A stretch of DNA of 64,000 bases from Streptomyces calvus (GCF_006782915.1 NZ_VCNP01000051.1:1-64000); one strand, 5' to 3'; numbered from the stretch's first letter, positions 45,613-54,092 are shown. Numbers and translations: made by a program. The notes: generated by a model not told the origin, from the letters alone.

Positions 45613-46874
45613 GGGATCTCCACGGTGACCATGGTGGGGCCGCCCGCGGGACTGCTGACGGCCAGGACGCCGTCGAATGTACCCAGCCGCCGCTCGACCC
45701 CGGCCAGCCCCGAGCCGGCCCCGATCACCGCACCGCCCCGGCCGTTGTCGGTGACGGCCGCCCGCAGATGACCGTCGGCGTGGTGCAGGTCGACCCAGAT
45801 CCGGTCCGCGCCGGAGTGCTTCACCGCGTTGGTGAGCACCTCGCTCACCGCGAAGTACGCGGCCGACTCCACCGGCGCCTGCGCCCGCCCGGGCAGGTCC
45901 ACGGTCACCTCGGTGGCCACCGGCAGCCGCAGCGCCAGCGCCCGCACCGCGTCGCCGAGACCGCGTTCGGCCAGCACCGGCGGATGGATGCCGCGCACCA
46001 GCTCGCGCAGTTCGGACAGCGCCTCCACGGAGGTCCGGCGGGCCTGCGCGATCAGCTCCTTCGCCTTCGCCGGGTCCTTGTCGAGCAGCGCCTCGATGGT
46101 GCCCAGGTCCATGCCGACGGCGACCAGCCGCGCCTGCGCACCGTCGTGCAGGTCCCGCTCGATGCGGCGCAGTTCGGCGGCGGAGGTGTCGACGGCGTCG
46201 CGCCGCGTCTCGGTCAGCACCCGCACCCGCTCGGCCAGTTCACGGTCGGGCGCGCCGAGGACGGCCCGGGTGAGCAGGAAGTGACCGTGCAGCACGCGCG
46301 CGGCGAAGAAGTGCGCGAAGAGCAGCACGACCAGCGCGAGCGCCCCGGCACCGAGCGCGGACGCCTGGTCCGTGACCCGTACGAAGCCGTACCAGTAGCC
46401 GTCGGGCAGCACCCGCCACAGCCCGACCGCGATGGCGAGGCCCTCCAGCGGATACAGCAGCAGCGCGGCCGGCAGCAGCGCGGTGACGAAGCCCGCGGTC
46501 ATGTCGACCGGCAGCCACCGCAGATCCCGCCAGGTCGCCGGGTCGCCCAGCATCCCGAACGTCCGCGCCCACGGGTTGGCGTCCGCCGGCAGCGGCCGGT
46601 AGGACGGCGCGATCCGCACCCCGCCCCACTCGGCCGCCAGCACCCGCCGCCCGTTCGCGAACATCCGCACGCCCGTCAGCACGTACGGGGTGGTGACGAT
46701 GCCGATCCCGATCGGGATCAGCGCGATGGACACGGCGGACAGCACGAAGCACAGCACCGCCCCCGGCAGGGACACCAGCGCCAGCGCCAGCCCCCGTACC
46801 GCGGCGAGCCCGACGCCCCGCCCCCTGCCCCGCCCCGTGCGGCTGCCGCCGTCGCTGTCGCTGTCGTTGGTCAT
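45597..46874 (-). CDS. NarL-family sensor histidine kinase
   Basis: 425 residues from ATG 46874. Membrane helices at about 27-65 and 125-195 form the sensor part (two paired hairpins). The HisKA_3 block ELRRIERDLHDGAQARLVAVGMDLG holds the phosphorylated H243. The ATPase part shows VLTNAVKHSGADRIWVDL (N box), TDNGRGG (G1) and GSGLAGVERRLGTFDG (G2). It overlaps the response regulator gene by 16 bases, so the two are translated together. A Ser/Thr-rich short N-terminus is cytoplasmic. Stimulus unknown. Confidence 0.95.
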   Translation of the reverse strand: MTNDSDSDGGSRTGRGRGRGVGLAAVRGLALALVSLPGAVLCFVLSAVSIALIPIGIGIVTTPYVLTGVRMFANGRRVLAAEWGGVRIAPSYRPLPADANPWARTFGMLGDPATWRDLRWLPVDMTAGFVTALLPAALLLYPLEGLAIAVGLWRVLPDGYWYGFVRVTDQASALGAGALALVVLLFAHFFAARVLHGHFLLTRAVLGAPDRELAERVRVLTETRRDAVDTSAAELRRIERDLHDGAQARLVAVGMDLGTIEALLDKDPAKAKELIAQARRTSVEALSELRELVRGIHPPVLAERGLGDAVRALALRLPVATEVTVDLPGRAQAPVESAAYFAVSEVLTNAVKHSGADRIWVDLHHADGHLRAAVTDNGRGGAVIGAGSGLAGVERRLGTFDGVLAVSSPAGGPTMVTVEIPCALS

Positions 46875-46943
46875 GGCGCAAGTCTGGCCGAGCGCGGTCC
46901 GCGGGACACTGGGCCCAGCCCCCCGCTTCGGGGGTGGTGCTGC

Positions 46944-47954
46944 CTACACCCCTGCGGCGCCCGCCAGCACCCTCGCCTCCACTTCCGGGTCGAGTCCCTT
47001 GTCCGTCCGGTCCGGGCGCTGGGGCGCGGTGCCGCCGATGTCCCGGAGCCACCGCCAGGTGTCGGTGACGGTCTCGGCGACCGGTCGGCAGCTCAGCCCC
47101 GTCGCCACCGCGCGGGAGACGTCCGCCGCGTGCAGCGCGTCGTGCAGGTCGCTGCCCGGCGGCACCCACACCGGCAGCTGCGTCCACGGTTCGATGCCCG
47201 CGTCGAGGATCACCTGCGGTGCGGTCCAGCGCAGTTCGGCCGCGCCGCCGGTCACCTCGGCGCACGCCTCCAGCAGCCCGCCCATGGTGGTGTGCCCCTG
47301 CGGCGAGATCAGGTTGTACGGCCCGCTCAGCCCCTGTTCGGCCGCGCCGAGGATCCACTCGGCGAGGTCACGGACGTCGATGTACTGCAGCGGCAGGTCA
47401 CGCGGCCCCGGGGCGAGGACCGGGCCGCCGCGCGCCATCCGGTTCAGCCACCACGGCAGCCGGCCCACGTTCTCGTACGGTCCGAGGATCAGCCCGGCCC
47501 GCACCAGCGCCGACCGGTCCGCGCCGAAGGTGTCCACGGCGGCCAGTTCACCGCCCCGCTTGTCCCGCGCGTAGTCCGTCGTCCCCGAGTCCGCCGACGC
47601 GCCCGTCACCACGGCGGCCTGCTCGGTGTACCCGGCGGGCGGCGCCCACTCGTACACCGAGCAGCTCGACACGTACACGTACCGTCCGGCGCGGCCGCGC
47701 AGCAGCCGTGCCGTGTCCCGCACCGCGCGCGGCGCGGCCGACCAGGTGTCGACGACGACGTCCCACGCGCCGGGGTCCTCGTCGAGCGCGGCCAGCCCGT
47801 CGACCGCCGTCCGGTCGCCCAGCAGCGTCCGCACGCCCCGCGGCGCCTCGTGCCGCCCCCGGTGGAAGACGGTCACCTCCCAGCCCCGTCCGAGGGCCGC
47901 CTCCACGACGGCCCGGCCCACGAACTCCGTCCCGCCCAGCATCAGAAGTCTCAT
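46944..47954 (-). CDS. NAD-dependent epimerase/dehydratase-like protein
   Basis: 336 residues from ATG 47954. The nucleotide-binding start MLGGTEFVGRAVVEAALGRGWEVTVFHRG shows the GxxxxGR motif. Short-chain dehydrogenase features follow: VVVDTWSA, VYVSSCSVYEW and TDYARDKRGGE, where the YxxxK motif is Tyr-Ala-Arg-Asp-Lys. The C-terminal region (YNLISPQGHTTMGGLLEACAEVTG) resembles reductases of the isoflavone/CSP41-type group. It lies 70 bases upstream (in coordinate) of nothing shared; the kinase gene ends close on the same strand. The substrate is unknown. Confidence 0.87.
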   Translation of the reverse strand: MRLLMLGGTEFVGRAVVEAALGRGWEVTVFHRGRHEAPRGVRTLLGDRTAVDGLAALDEDPGAWDVVVDTWSAAPRAVRDTARLLRGRAGRYVYVSSCSVYEWAPPAGYTEQAAVVTGASADSGTTDYARDKRGGELAAVDTFGADRSALVRAGLILGPYENVGRLPWWLNRMARGGPVLAPGPRDLPLQYIDVRDLAEWILGAAEQGLSGPYNLISPQGHTTMGGLLEACAEVTGGAAELRWTAPQVILDAGIEPWTQLPVWVPPGSDLHDALHAADVSRAVATGLSCRPVAETVTDTWRWLRDIGGTAPQRPDRTDKGLDPEVEARVLAGAAGV

Positions 47955-48067
47955 ACCGGCGACTCTGCCCGCCCGGGTCGCCCGGCGGAACGCGAATCTG
48001 CTGACGGCAGACCGGCACCCGCGCGGCAACGCCGCGGCGGCCCGGCGTTCTTGCGCCGCCCGGACGG

Positions 48068-48106
48068 CGTGAGGGGCGCCCACCTCGGCGGTGGGCGCCC
48101 CTCACG
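48068..48106 (-). terminator. Perfect 17-bp hairpin after glnII
   Basis: Bases 48068-48084 pair exactly with 48090-48106 over the loop TCGGC. It begins 18 bases after the glnII stop codon and is the strongest terminator in this stretch. Confidence 0.88.
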
Positions 48107-48123
48107 TCCGGCGGTGGGACGGA

Positions 48124-49161
48124 TCAGACCTGGCCGGCCTTCTCCAGCGCGGTGCAGCAGGTGTCGACCAGCAGACGGGTCACCACGTACGGGTCGACGT
48201 TGGCGTTCGGGCGGCGGTCCTCGATGTAGCCCTTGCCGTCCTTCTCGACCTGCCACGGGATACGGACCGAGGCGCCGCGGTCGGAGACGCCGTAGGAGTA
48301 CTCGTTCCACGGGGCGGTCTCGTGCAGACCGGTCAGGCGGTCGTCGATGCCGGCGCCGTAGTTCTTGACGTGGTCCATCGGCTTGGAGCCCTCACCGAGC
48401 GACTCGCAGGCGGTGATGATCGCCTCGTAGCCCTCGCGCATCGCCTTGGTGGAGAAGTTGGTGTGCGCGCCCGCGCCGTTCCAGTCGCCCTTGACCGGCT
48501 TGGGGTCGAGGGTGGCGGAGACCTCGAAGTCCTCGGCCGTGCGGTAGAGCAGCCAGCGGGCCACCCACAGCTGGTCGGAGACCTCCAGCGGGGCCAGCGG
48601 GCCGACCTGGAACTCCCACTGGCCGGGCATGACCTCGGCGTTGATGCCGGAGATGCCGAGGCCCGCCTTCAGGCAGTTCTCCAGGTGCGCCTCGACGACG
48701 TCGCGGCCGAAGATCTCGTCCGAGCCGACACCGCAGTAGTAGCCGCCCTGGGCGGCCGGGAAGCCGCCCTCGGGGAAGCCGAGCGGGCGGGCGCCCTTGA
48801 AGAAGGTGTACTCCTGCTCGATGCCGAAGATCGGCTCCTGGGCGGCGAACTTCTCGGCGACCTCGGCCAGCGCGGCACGGGTGTTGGTCTCGTGCGGCGT
48901 CATGTCCGTGTTCAGGACCTCGCACAGCACCAGCACGTCGTCGCCGCCGCGGATCGGGTCCGGGCAGACGAAGACCGGCTTGAGCACGCAGTCCGAGGCG
49001 TGCCCCTTGGCCTGGTTGGTGGACGACCCGTCGAAGCCCCAGATCGGCAGGTCCGCGCCCTCGGCCGGCTTCTCGGAGTCGGCCAGGATCTTCGTCTTGG
49101 ACCGCAGCTTGGCGGTCGGCTCGGTGCCGTCGATCCAGATGTACTCGGCCTTGAAGCTCAC
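48124..49161 (-). CDS. glnII: Glutamine synthetase type II (eukaryote-type)
   Basis: 345 residues from GTG 49161. It starts VSFKAEYIWIDGTEPTAKLRSKTKI and contains LPIWGFDGSSTNQAKGHASDCVLKPVFVCPDP, the type II beta-Grasp/catalytic boundary. GIEQEYTFF, NAEVMPGQWEFQVGP, NGAGAHTNFSTKAMR and PWNEYSYGVSDRGASVRIPWQVEKDGKGYIEDRRPNANVDPYVV carry the metal, ATP and glutamate sites. The enzyme makes glutamine from glutamate and ammonia; type II lacks the adenylylation tyrosine, so GlnE does not act on it. A candidate GlnR site lies upstream. The frame extends upstream to 49275 without a ribosome site. Confidence 0.97.
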   Translation of the reverse strand: MSFKAEYIWIDGTEPTAKLRSKTKILADSEKPAEGADLPIWGFDGSSTNQAKGHASDCVLKPVFVCPDPIRGGDDVLVLCEVLNTDMTPHETNTRAALAEVAEKFAAQEPIFGIEQEYTFFKGARPLGFPEGGFPAAQGGYYCGVGSDEIFGRDVVEAHLENCLKAGLGISGINAEVMPGQWEFQVGPLAPLEVSDQLWVARWLLYRTAEDFEVSATLDPKPVKGDWNGAGAHTNFSTKAMREGYEAIITACESLGEGSKPMDHVKNYGAGIDDRLTGLHETAPWNEYSYGVSDRGASVRIPWQVEKDGKGYIEDRRPNANVDPYVVTRLLVDTCCTALEKAGQV

Positions 49162-49284
49162 GGTCCACATCCTTCGGGGGTGGGTCTGGGCGCTGGTGCG
49201 GGTGCTGCGGCGCTGCGGCACTGGGGCGCCGCCGTCGATGCCACGCAGCCTGTCAACAGGCGATTTCCCGGCCATTGCCCGTAT

Positions 49285-49300
49285 GTGAACCCCGTGTTAC
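49285..49300. promoter_or_regulatory. Candidate GlnR box upstream of glnII
   Basis: GTGAA (49285-49289) and GTTAC (49296-49300) are half-sites exactly 11 bp apart, about 125 bases upstream of the glnII start. This matches the gTnAc-n6-GaAAc pattern of Streptomyces GlnR, allowing for strand. Low sequence conservation makes it a candidate only. Confidence 0.55.
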
Positions 49301-49401
49301 CTCACACTGCCGTGGCCCGCTTCACCCGGTGAGCACACCGGGTACGGGGCGGCTTGTATGCGAAGGGACGGAGGCGCCCGCCGCTCCCGTCCGCTTGCGA
49401 C

Positions 49402-49539
49402 GGGCGCCTCCGTCCGGTGACGGTGGGCGCTTCCGTCAGGTTGCGGCGGGCGCTCCCGTCCGGTGACGGCGGGCGCTTCCGTCAGGTGACGACGGACGCC
49501 TTCGTCCGGTTACGGCGGACGTTCCCGTCCGGTGACCGC
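49402..49539. repeat. 23-bp tandem repeat x6
   Basis: Six units of the form GG(G/A)CG(C)(C/T)TCCGTCCGGTGACGGC start at 49402, 49425, 49448, 49471, 49494 and 49517, with a degenerate unit before and a partial one after. The repeat fills the gap between the glnII promoter and the secreted protein gene at 49569, and it contains no gene. Some units are close copies; others have drifted. Confidence 0.85.
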
Positions 49540-49568
49540 GGGCGCCTCGTCGGCGCGCCCGGGGTGCG

Positions 49569-50279
49569 TCACCCGACCTTCTCGATCACCGCCCGCCGGA
49601 TCAGGAACTTCCCGGGTTCCCGCACCTGCTCGAACGCCGCGTCGTTCAGCAGCACACAGCTGCCGGACACCGAGGTCACCTCCACCGTCGTGGACCTGCC
49701 GTTGTCCAGGTTGGTGACCTTCAGCCGGGTGCCTGCCGGGAACTGGTTGCTGGACGCGGCCGGCGCGCCGTCCTCACCGGAGAGGGTGACGGTGGACCCG
49801 GTGCACACCTGCTCCCCGGCGGCCGCACCGCCGGCCTGCCCGTCCTGGCCCGCCTGCCCGTCCTGTTCGGCCGTCCCGCCCTCGCCCGCCTGCCCGTCCT
49901 GCTCGCTCCCGGCGGGCTGCGAGGGGGCGGCGGGCTGTTCCGGCTGCGCGGCCCCGGAGTCCTGAGCCGACTCCCCGGCGACGCACCCGGACGCCTCCTG
50001 CTTGCGCTTGATCTCCTCGATGACCGCCTCGCGGTTGGCGATCCGCGCCGCCGACTGCGCGTCGGGCTCGGCCCGCTGGCCGTCGATGAACCGCTGGTTG
50101 TTGCCGAGCGCGGTGGCGAGGCCCTGGCAGACGGTGGAGTCCGCCGCCGACCGGGTGGTGGGCGGCGCCGCGGCGTTCGACGTGTTCGCCATGACGAAGG
50201 CGCCGCCCCCCGCCACCGTCGCCGCACCGAGCAGCAACGCGAGCTTCTTCTTCGGACCGAGACTTCGCCTGCGCGACAT
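49569..50279 (-). CDS. Secreted protein with Gln/Ala-Gly linker
   Basis: 236 residues from ATG 50279. A signal (SRRRSLGPKKKLALLLGAATVAGGGAFVMANTSNAAA) is followed by a helical part (QRFIDGQRAEPDAQSAARIANREAVIEEIKRKQEASGC) with two cysteines. A linker follows with repeated EQDGQAG/QDGQAG (about residues 120-155), then a C-terminal beta domain (TVTLSGEDGAPAASSNQFPAGTRLKVTNLDNGRSTTVEVTSVSGSCVLLNDAAFEQVREPGK). The end looks like a small RlpA-like (double-psi) barrel, but this is a weak call. It shares general layout with the DUF1996 protein at 43172. Function unknown. Confidence 0.82.
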   Translation of the reverse strand: MSRRRSLGPKKKLALLLGAATVAGGGAFVMANTSNAAAPPTTRSAADSTVCQGLATALGNNQRFIDGQRAEPDAQSAARIANREAVIEEIKRKQEASGCVAGESAQDSGAAQPEQPAAPSQPAGSEQDGQAGEGGTAEQDGQAGQDGQAGGAAAGEQVCTGSTVTLSGEDGAPAASSNQFPAGTRLKVTNLDNGRSTTVEVTSVSGSCVLLNDAAFEQVREPGKFLIRRAVIEKVG

Positions 50280-50403
50280 GCGCGCCTCCTGAGGAGAGAG
50301 GGGAGTGCGTACGCCGCTAGGTACGAGATACCGAACGCAGGTGCTCAGCGGTCGAGGGAAGTCGCCCAAGTGGCCTGAGTCACAAGAGTGTTGTCCGCGC
50401 AGG

Positions 50404-50763
50404 TCAACGGGACAGGGCGTCCCGTACCGCGTCCTCCGAGCGGGCCACCACCGCCGTGCCGTCGTCCGCGGTGATGATCGGCCGCTGGATCAGCTTGGGG
50501 TGCGCGGCCAGCGCCGCGATCCAGCGGTCGCGCGCTCCGGCGTCCCGCGGCCAGTCCTTGAGCCCGAGCTCCTTCGCCGCGGCCTCCTGGGTGCGGGTGA
50601 TGTCCCACGGCTCCAGGCCGAGCCGCTCCAGCACCGCGCGGATCTCGTCCTCGCTCGGCACGTCCTCCAGGTAGCGGCGGACGGTGTACTCGGCTCCCTC
50701 GGCGTCGAGCAGGCTGAGGGCGCTACGGCACTTGGAACAGGCCGGGTTGATCCAGATCTCCAT
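50404..50763 (-). CDS. ArsC/Spx-family (arsenate reductase-like) protein
   Basis: 119 residues from ATG 50763. The thioredoxin-like start EIWINPACSKCRSALSLLDAEGAEYTVRRYLEDVP has the CxxC pair (C9, C12) of the ArsC/YffB group. The conserved RPII (LIQRPIITADDGTAVVARSEDAV) lies near the end. Many relatives are not true arsenate reductases. No ars operon is nearby, so a redox or unknown role is more likely. It has its own promoter; next gene on this strand is 125 bases away. Confidence 0.9.
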   Translation of the reverse strand: MEIWINPACSKCRSALSLLDAEGAEYTVRRYLEDVPSEDEIRAVLERLGLEPWDITRTQEAAAKELGLKDWPRDAGARDRWIAALAAHPKLIQRPIITADDGTAVVARSEDAVRDALSR

Positions 50764-51036
50764 GCCCCCACGCTACGCCCGACGTCCGCACGGCTGCGGC
50801 GGTCCCCTTGCGGCAAGGCGCGCCCGCTTCCCGGTGTTCGATTTCCCGAAGCCTCACCCGCCCCCTCCGCACCTGCCGTGACGCACCGTCAACATCCATG
50901 CTGGCCTGCGCATTTACCGGCTTCCCGGCTCCTCCGATTGTCAGTGCCGAACGGTAGACTGTAACCAGTGTTCGAGGGAATCGCCGGGGTCGTCGTGGAC
51001 CTCGGTGAGCGCCCTGACCGCGACAGGAGGATGCCT

Positions 51037-51351
51037 GTGCCCGCTGCCGCACTCCAGCAGAAGCCCCTGCCCACCCAGTCCACCGCCAAGCGCCTCGTGC
51101 CCCTGGAGACGCCCTGCGCCCCGGTGGCCAAGCGCCCGCTGCCGGCGGGCCGCCCGCGCGACTGGTACGTCACCCACAACCGCCGGCTCAAGGCGATGCG
51201 GCTCGCCATCGCCCTGCTCGACTCCGGCGTTTACCTGCCCGACCAGGCCCGCAACGAGACCATCCGCGGCACGGCGGCCCGGATCGGCGTCCACCCGCCG
51301 TCCGACACCACCTGCCACATGGTCCGCGCCTTCATGCGCTACAACCGCTGA
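51037..51351 (+). CDS. Conserved hypothetical protein near glnA
   Basis: 104 residues from GTG 51037. AGGAGG (51025-51030) directly touches an in-frame ATG at 51031, too close for normal initiation, while it is 6 bases from the GTG, so the GTG was chosen. The protein reads PAAALQQKPLPTQSTAKRLVPLETPCAPVAK... DWYVTHNRRLKAMRLAIALLDSGVYLPDQARNETIRGTAARIGVHPPSDTTCHMVRAFMRYNR. A helical core with basic residues and no known domain. It seems to be conserved in Streptomyces between glnA and glnII. Function unknown. Upstream extension to 50968 adds residues of no character. Confidence 0.7.
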   Translation: MPAAALQQKPLPTQSTAKRLVPLETPCAPVAKRPLPAGRPRDWYVTHNRRLKAMRLAIALLDSGVYLPDQARNETIRGTAARIGVHPPSDTTCHMVRAFMRYNR

Positions 51352-51492
51352 CCCGCACCGCGACCCCGGGCGCCCCCGCTCACGAGGGCGCCCGGCCGGC
51401 ACGGCGACGCCGGCACCGGTACGGGCGGAAGCCTGGAATCAGTACGGTCTCGGCCTCGGTCTCGGCCTCGGGTCCGAGTCGCCGTGTCCCGA

Positions 51493-51750
51493 TCAGTACG
51501 GCCGGAAGTTCACGTACCCCAGCAACAGGATCACCGCGACGACGCAGCCGAGGACCACGACCGTCGACACCCAGGAGGAGCGGCCCGCGGAGGCCCTGTG
51601 GTCCGGGTCGGCGCGGAAGGGCGCCGGGGCGGGCGGGTTGTCCTTCCAGCGCGCCGCGAGCATCCGGGCCCGGGCCGACGGCTCCTTGTGCTCGGCGTCG
51701 TCCGCCCACCTGAGGTCGAACTCCCGCTCCTCGTCGTCCCTGTCGGACAT
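51493..51750 (-). CDS. Small tail-anchored membrane protein
   Basis: 85 residues from ATG 51750. An acidic/basic N-terminal part (SDRDDEEREFDLRWADDAEHKEPSARARMLAARWKDNPPAPAPF) leads to a single C-terminal helix (SWVSTVVVLGCVVAVILLLGYV) followed by NFRPY. It lies about 180 bases downstream of glnA on the same strand, after the glnA hairpin. Conserved small proteins of this kind are common in Streptomyces near glnA. Function unknown. Confidence 0.8.
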   Translation of the reverse strand: MSDRDDEEREFDLRWADDAEHKEPSARARMLAARWKDNPPAPAPFRADPDHRASAGRSSWVSTVVVLGCVVAVILLLGYVNFRPY

Positions 51751-51860
51751 CCCCGTGACCTTCCTCGAACAACAGTGTCACTCCCTATGGTGCCCCCGCC
51801 CCGGACACCGGGGGAAGCGTTCCGGACAGCGGGAACGGGCCCCGACCACGGGAAGACGAC

Positions 51861-51899
51861 GGCGCCCCCGCCCCGGGAAGGACCGGGAGCGGGGGCGCC
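51861..51899 (-). terminator. 11-bp hairpin after glnA
   Basis: GGCGCCCCCGC (51861-51871) pairs with GCGGGGGCGCC (51889-51899). It begins 35 bases after the glnA stop codon. Confidence 0.8.
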
Positions 51900-51933
51900 G
51901 TACGGGCTCACGCGTCACACGCGCGAGCGCCGA

Positions 51934-53343
51934 TCACACGTCGAAGTACAGCTCGAACTCGTGCGGGTGCGGACGCAGCTGGAGCGGGGCGATCTCGTTC
52001 GCGCGCTTGAAGTCGATCCACGTCTCGATCAGGTCCGGCGTGAAGACGTCGCCCTGGAGGAGGAACTCGTGGTCCGACTCGAGGCGGTCGAGGACGGCGC
52101 CGAGCGACGTCGGGACCTGCGCCACGTTCGCGTGCTCCTCCGGAGCCAGCTCGTAGAGGTCCTTGTCGATCGGCTCGGCCGGCTCGATCTTGTTCTTGAT
52201 GCCGTCCAGACCCGCGAGCAGCAGGGCCGAGAAGGCCAGGTACGGGTTGCCGGAGGCGTCCGGGGCGCGGAACTCGACGCGCTTGGCCTTCGGGTTCGAG
52301 CCGGTGATCGGGATGCGCATCGCGGCGGAGCGGTTGCGCTGCGAGTACACCAGGTTCACCGGCGCCTCGAAGCCCGGCACCAGGCGGTGGTACGAGTTCA
52401 CCGTCGGGTTGGTGAAGGCCAGCAGCGACGGGGCGTGCTTGAGGATGCCGCCGATGTAGTAGCGGGCCATGTCCGACAGGCCGGCGTAGCCCTGCTCGTC
52501 GTAGAACAGCGGCTCGCCGCCCGCCCACAGCGACTGGTGGACGTGCATGCCGGAGCCGTTGTCACCGAAGATCGGCTTCGGCATGAAGGTCGCGGTCTTG
52601 CCGTTGCGCCAGGCGACGTTCTTCACGATGTACTTGAAGAGCTGCAGGTCGTCGGCGGCCGCGAGCAGGGTGTTGAACTTGTAGTTGATCTCGGCCTGGC
52701 CGGCGGTGCCCACCTCGTGGTGCTGGCGCTCGACCTTCAGGCCGGCCCGGTCCAGCTCCAGGGAGATCTCGGCGCGCAGGTCGGCGAAGTGGTCGACCGG
52801 CGGGACCGGGAAGTAGCCGCCCTTGTAGCGGACCTTGTAACCGCGGTTGTCCTCCAGCGCACCGGTGTTCCAGGCGCCCGCCTCGGAGTCGATGTGGTAG
52901 AAGGACTCGTTCTCGGACGTCTTGAAGCGCACGCTGTCGAAGACGTAGAACTCGGCCTCGGGACCGAAGAACGCGGTGTCCGCGATCCCGGTGGAGGCCA
53001 GGTACGCCTCGGCCTTCTTGGCCACGTTGCGCGGGTCACGGGAGTACTGCTCGCCCGTGATCGGGTCGTGGATGAAGAAGTTGATGTTCAGCGTCTTGTC
53101 GCGGCGGAACGGGTCGACACGGGCGGTGCTCAGGTCCGCGCGCAGCGCCATGTCGGACTCGTGAATGGCCTGGAATCCACGGATCGAGGATCCGTCGAAG
53201 GCCAGCTCCTCGTCCGGGTCGAACGCGTCGACAGGCACCGTGAAGTGCTGCATCACACCCGGGAGGTCGCAGAACCGGACGTCGATGAACTTGACGTCCT
53301 CGTCCGCGATGAACTTCTTGGCCTCGTCGGCGTTCTGGAACAT
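51934..53343 (-). CDS. glnA: Glutamine synthetase type I
   Basis: 469 residues from ATG 53343. N-terminal part FQNADEAKKFIADEDVKFIDVRFCDLPGVMQHFTVP is the beta-Grasp; SFDGSSIRGFQ-type (LAFDGSSIRGFQAIHESDM), AEFYVFD, MPKPIFGDNGSGMHVHQS and the RIPITGSNPKAKRVEFRAPD region are the catalytic signatures. The adenylylation site reads DKDLYELAPEE with Y397, the usual position, so it is a GlnE target (glnE at 20667). It makes glutamine from glutamate, ammonia and ATP. Composite GlnR half-sites lie upstream. A longer frame to 53412 has no ribosome site and was not used. Confidence 0.97.
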   Translation of the reverse strand: MFQNADEAKKFIADEDVKFIDVRFCDLPGVMQHFTVPVDAFDPDEELAFDGSSIRGFQAIHESDMALRADLSTARVDPFRRDKTLNINFFIHDPITGEQYSRDPRNVAKKAEAYLASTGIADTAFFGPEAEFYVFDSVRFKTSENESFYHIDSEAGAWNTGALEDNRGYKVRYKGGYFPVPPVDHFADLRAEISLELDRAGLKVERQHHEVGTAGQAEINYKFNTLLAAADDLQLFKYIVKNVAWRNGKTATFMPKPIFGDNGSGMHVHQSLWAGGEPLFYDEQGYAGLSDMARYYIGGILKHAPSLLAFTNPTVNSYHRLVPGFEAPVNLVYSQRNRSAAMRIPITGSNPKAKRVEFRAPDASGNPYLAFSALLLAGLDGIKNKIEPAEPIDKDLYELAPEEHANVAQVPTSLGAVLDRLESDHEFLLQGDVFTPDLIETWIDFKRANEIAPLQLRPHPHEFELYFDV

Positions 53344-53451
53344 CCAGCTCCTCCTACTCCCGACCGTCCCGCCGGGGTGGTAGATCGTTCGTGCGGCCAG
53401 TGCGGGTGGCACACGCTGCGCTCGACCCTAGGGACGGGTCATTTCTCGGGC

Positions 53452-53478
53452 GTGACCCATTTGTTTCGCACAAGTTAA
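53452..53478. promoter_or_regulatory. Candidate GlnR boxes upstream of glnA
   Basis: Half-sites GTGAC (53452-53456), GTTTC (53463-53467) and GTTAA (53474-53478) are spaced exactly 11 bp. On the glnA strand the last two read TTAAC-n6-GAAAC, close to the published gTnAc-n6-GaAAc pattern. The region is about 110 bases upstream of the glnA start. Binding is inferred. Confidence 0.75.
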
Positions 53479-53553
53479 CCGGGTCCTCTTCCACCGTAGC
53501 CCCGACGCACCCCGCCGTCCCCCGGTCATTTACGGGCGCAGTACCGTGGACGG

Positions 53554-54024
53554 GTGGACAACAGGCAAGCAATCGGATCATGGCTGTCCGGGCCGCGCGC
53601 GGCCATGGAGGACGCCGGTGCCGACTTCGGCTACCGCGGCGAGCAGCTGGGACTGCCGGAGGACGGACCGGGCTCCATCGCACGCCCCGGCCGCAGGCTG
53701 GGCGCGCTGGCCGTGGACTGGGGCCTCGGCGTCCTGATCGCATACGGCCTGATCACCGACGGCTACGACGGGCAGACGACCGGCAACTGGGCGCTGCTGG
53801 TGTTTCTTGTGATGAGCGTCCTCACCGTCGGCACCGTCGGCTTCACCCCCGGCAAGCGCCTGTTCGGGCTGCGCGTGGTGGCCCTCGACACCGGCCGGGT
53901 CCAGCCGCTGCGCGGCCTGCTCCGCTCGGTGCTGCTGTGCCTCGCCGTCCCCGCCCTGATCTGGGACCGCGACGGCCGCGGCCTGCACGACCGGCTCGCC
54001 CGCACGGTCGAGGTGCGCATCTGA
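53554..54024 (+). CDS. RDD-family membrane protein
   Basis: 156 residues from GTG 53554. The family motif occurs as RPGRRLGALAVDWGLGVLIAYGLIT (RR..A..ID type), followed by a second helix (WALLVFLVMSVLTVGTVGF), TPGKRLFGLRVVALDTG, a third helix (LRSVLLCLAVPALIWDRDGRGLHDRLARTVEV). A cytoplasmic N-terminus of about 55 residues. No clear ribosome site precedes the GTG, so it may be leaderless. It is divergent to glnA, and its end faces DUF4191 across a 21-bp hairpin. Function unknown; some relatives act in ion transport. Confidence 0.88.
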   Translation: MDNRQAIGSWLSGPRAAMEDAGADFGYRGEQLGLPEDGPGSIARPGRRLGALAVDWGLGVLIAYGLITDGYDGQTTGNWALLVFLVMSVLTVGTVGFTPGKRLFGLRVVALDTGRVQPLRGLLRSVLLCLAVPALIWDRDGRGLHDRLARTVEVRI

Positions 54025-54092
54025 CCCGCACCCACCGGGACCGACGGGCCGCGGTACTCCATCGGGACCGACGGGCCGCGGCACGACGCAGT

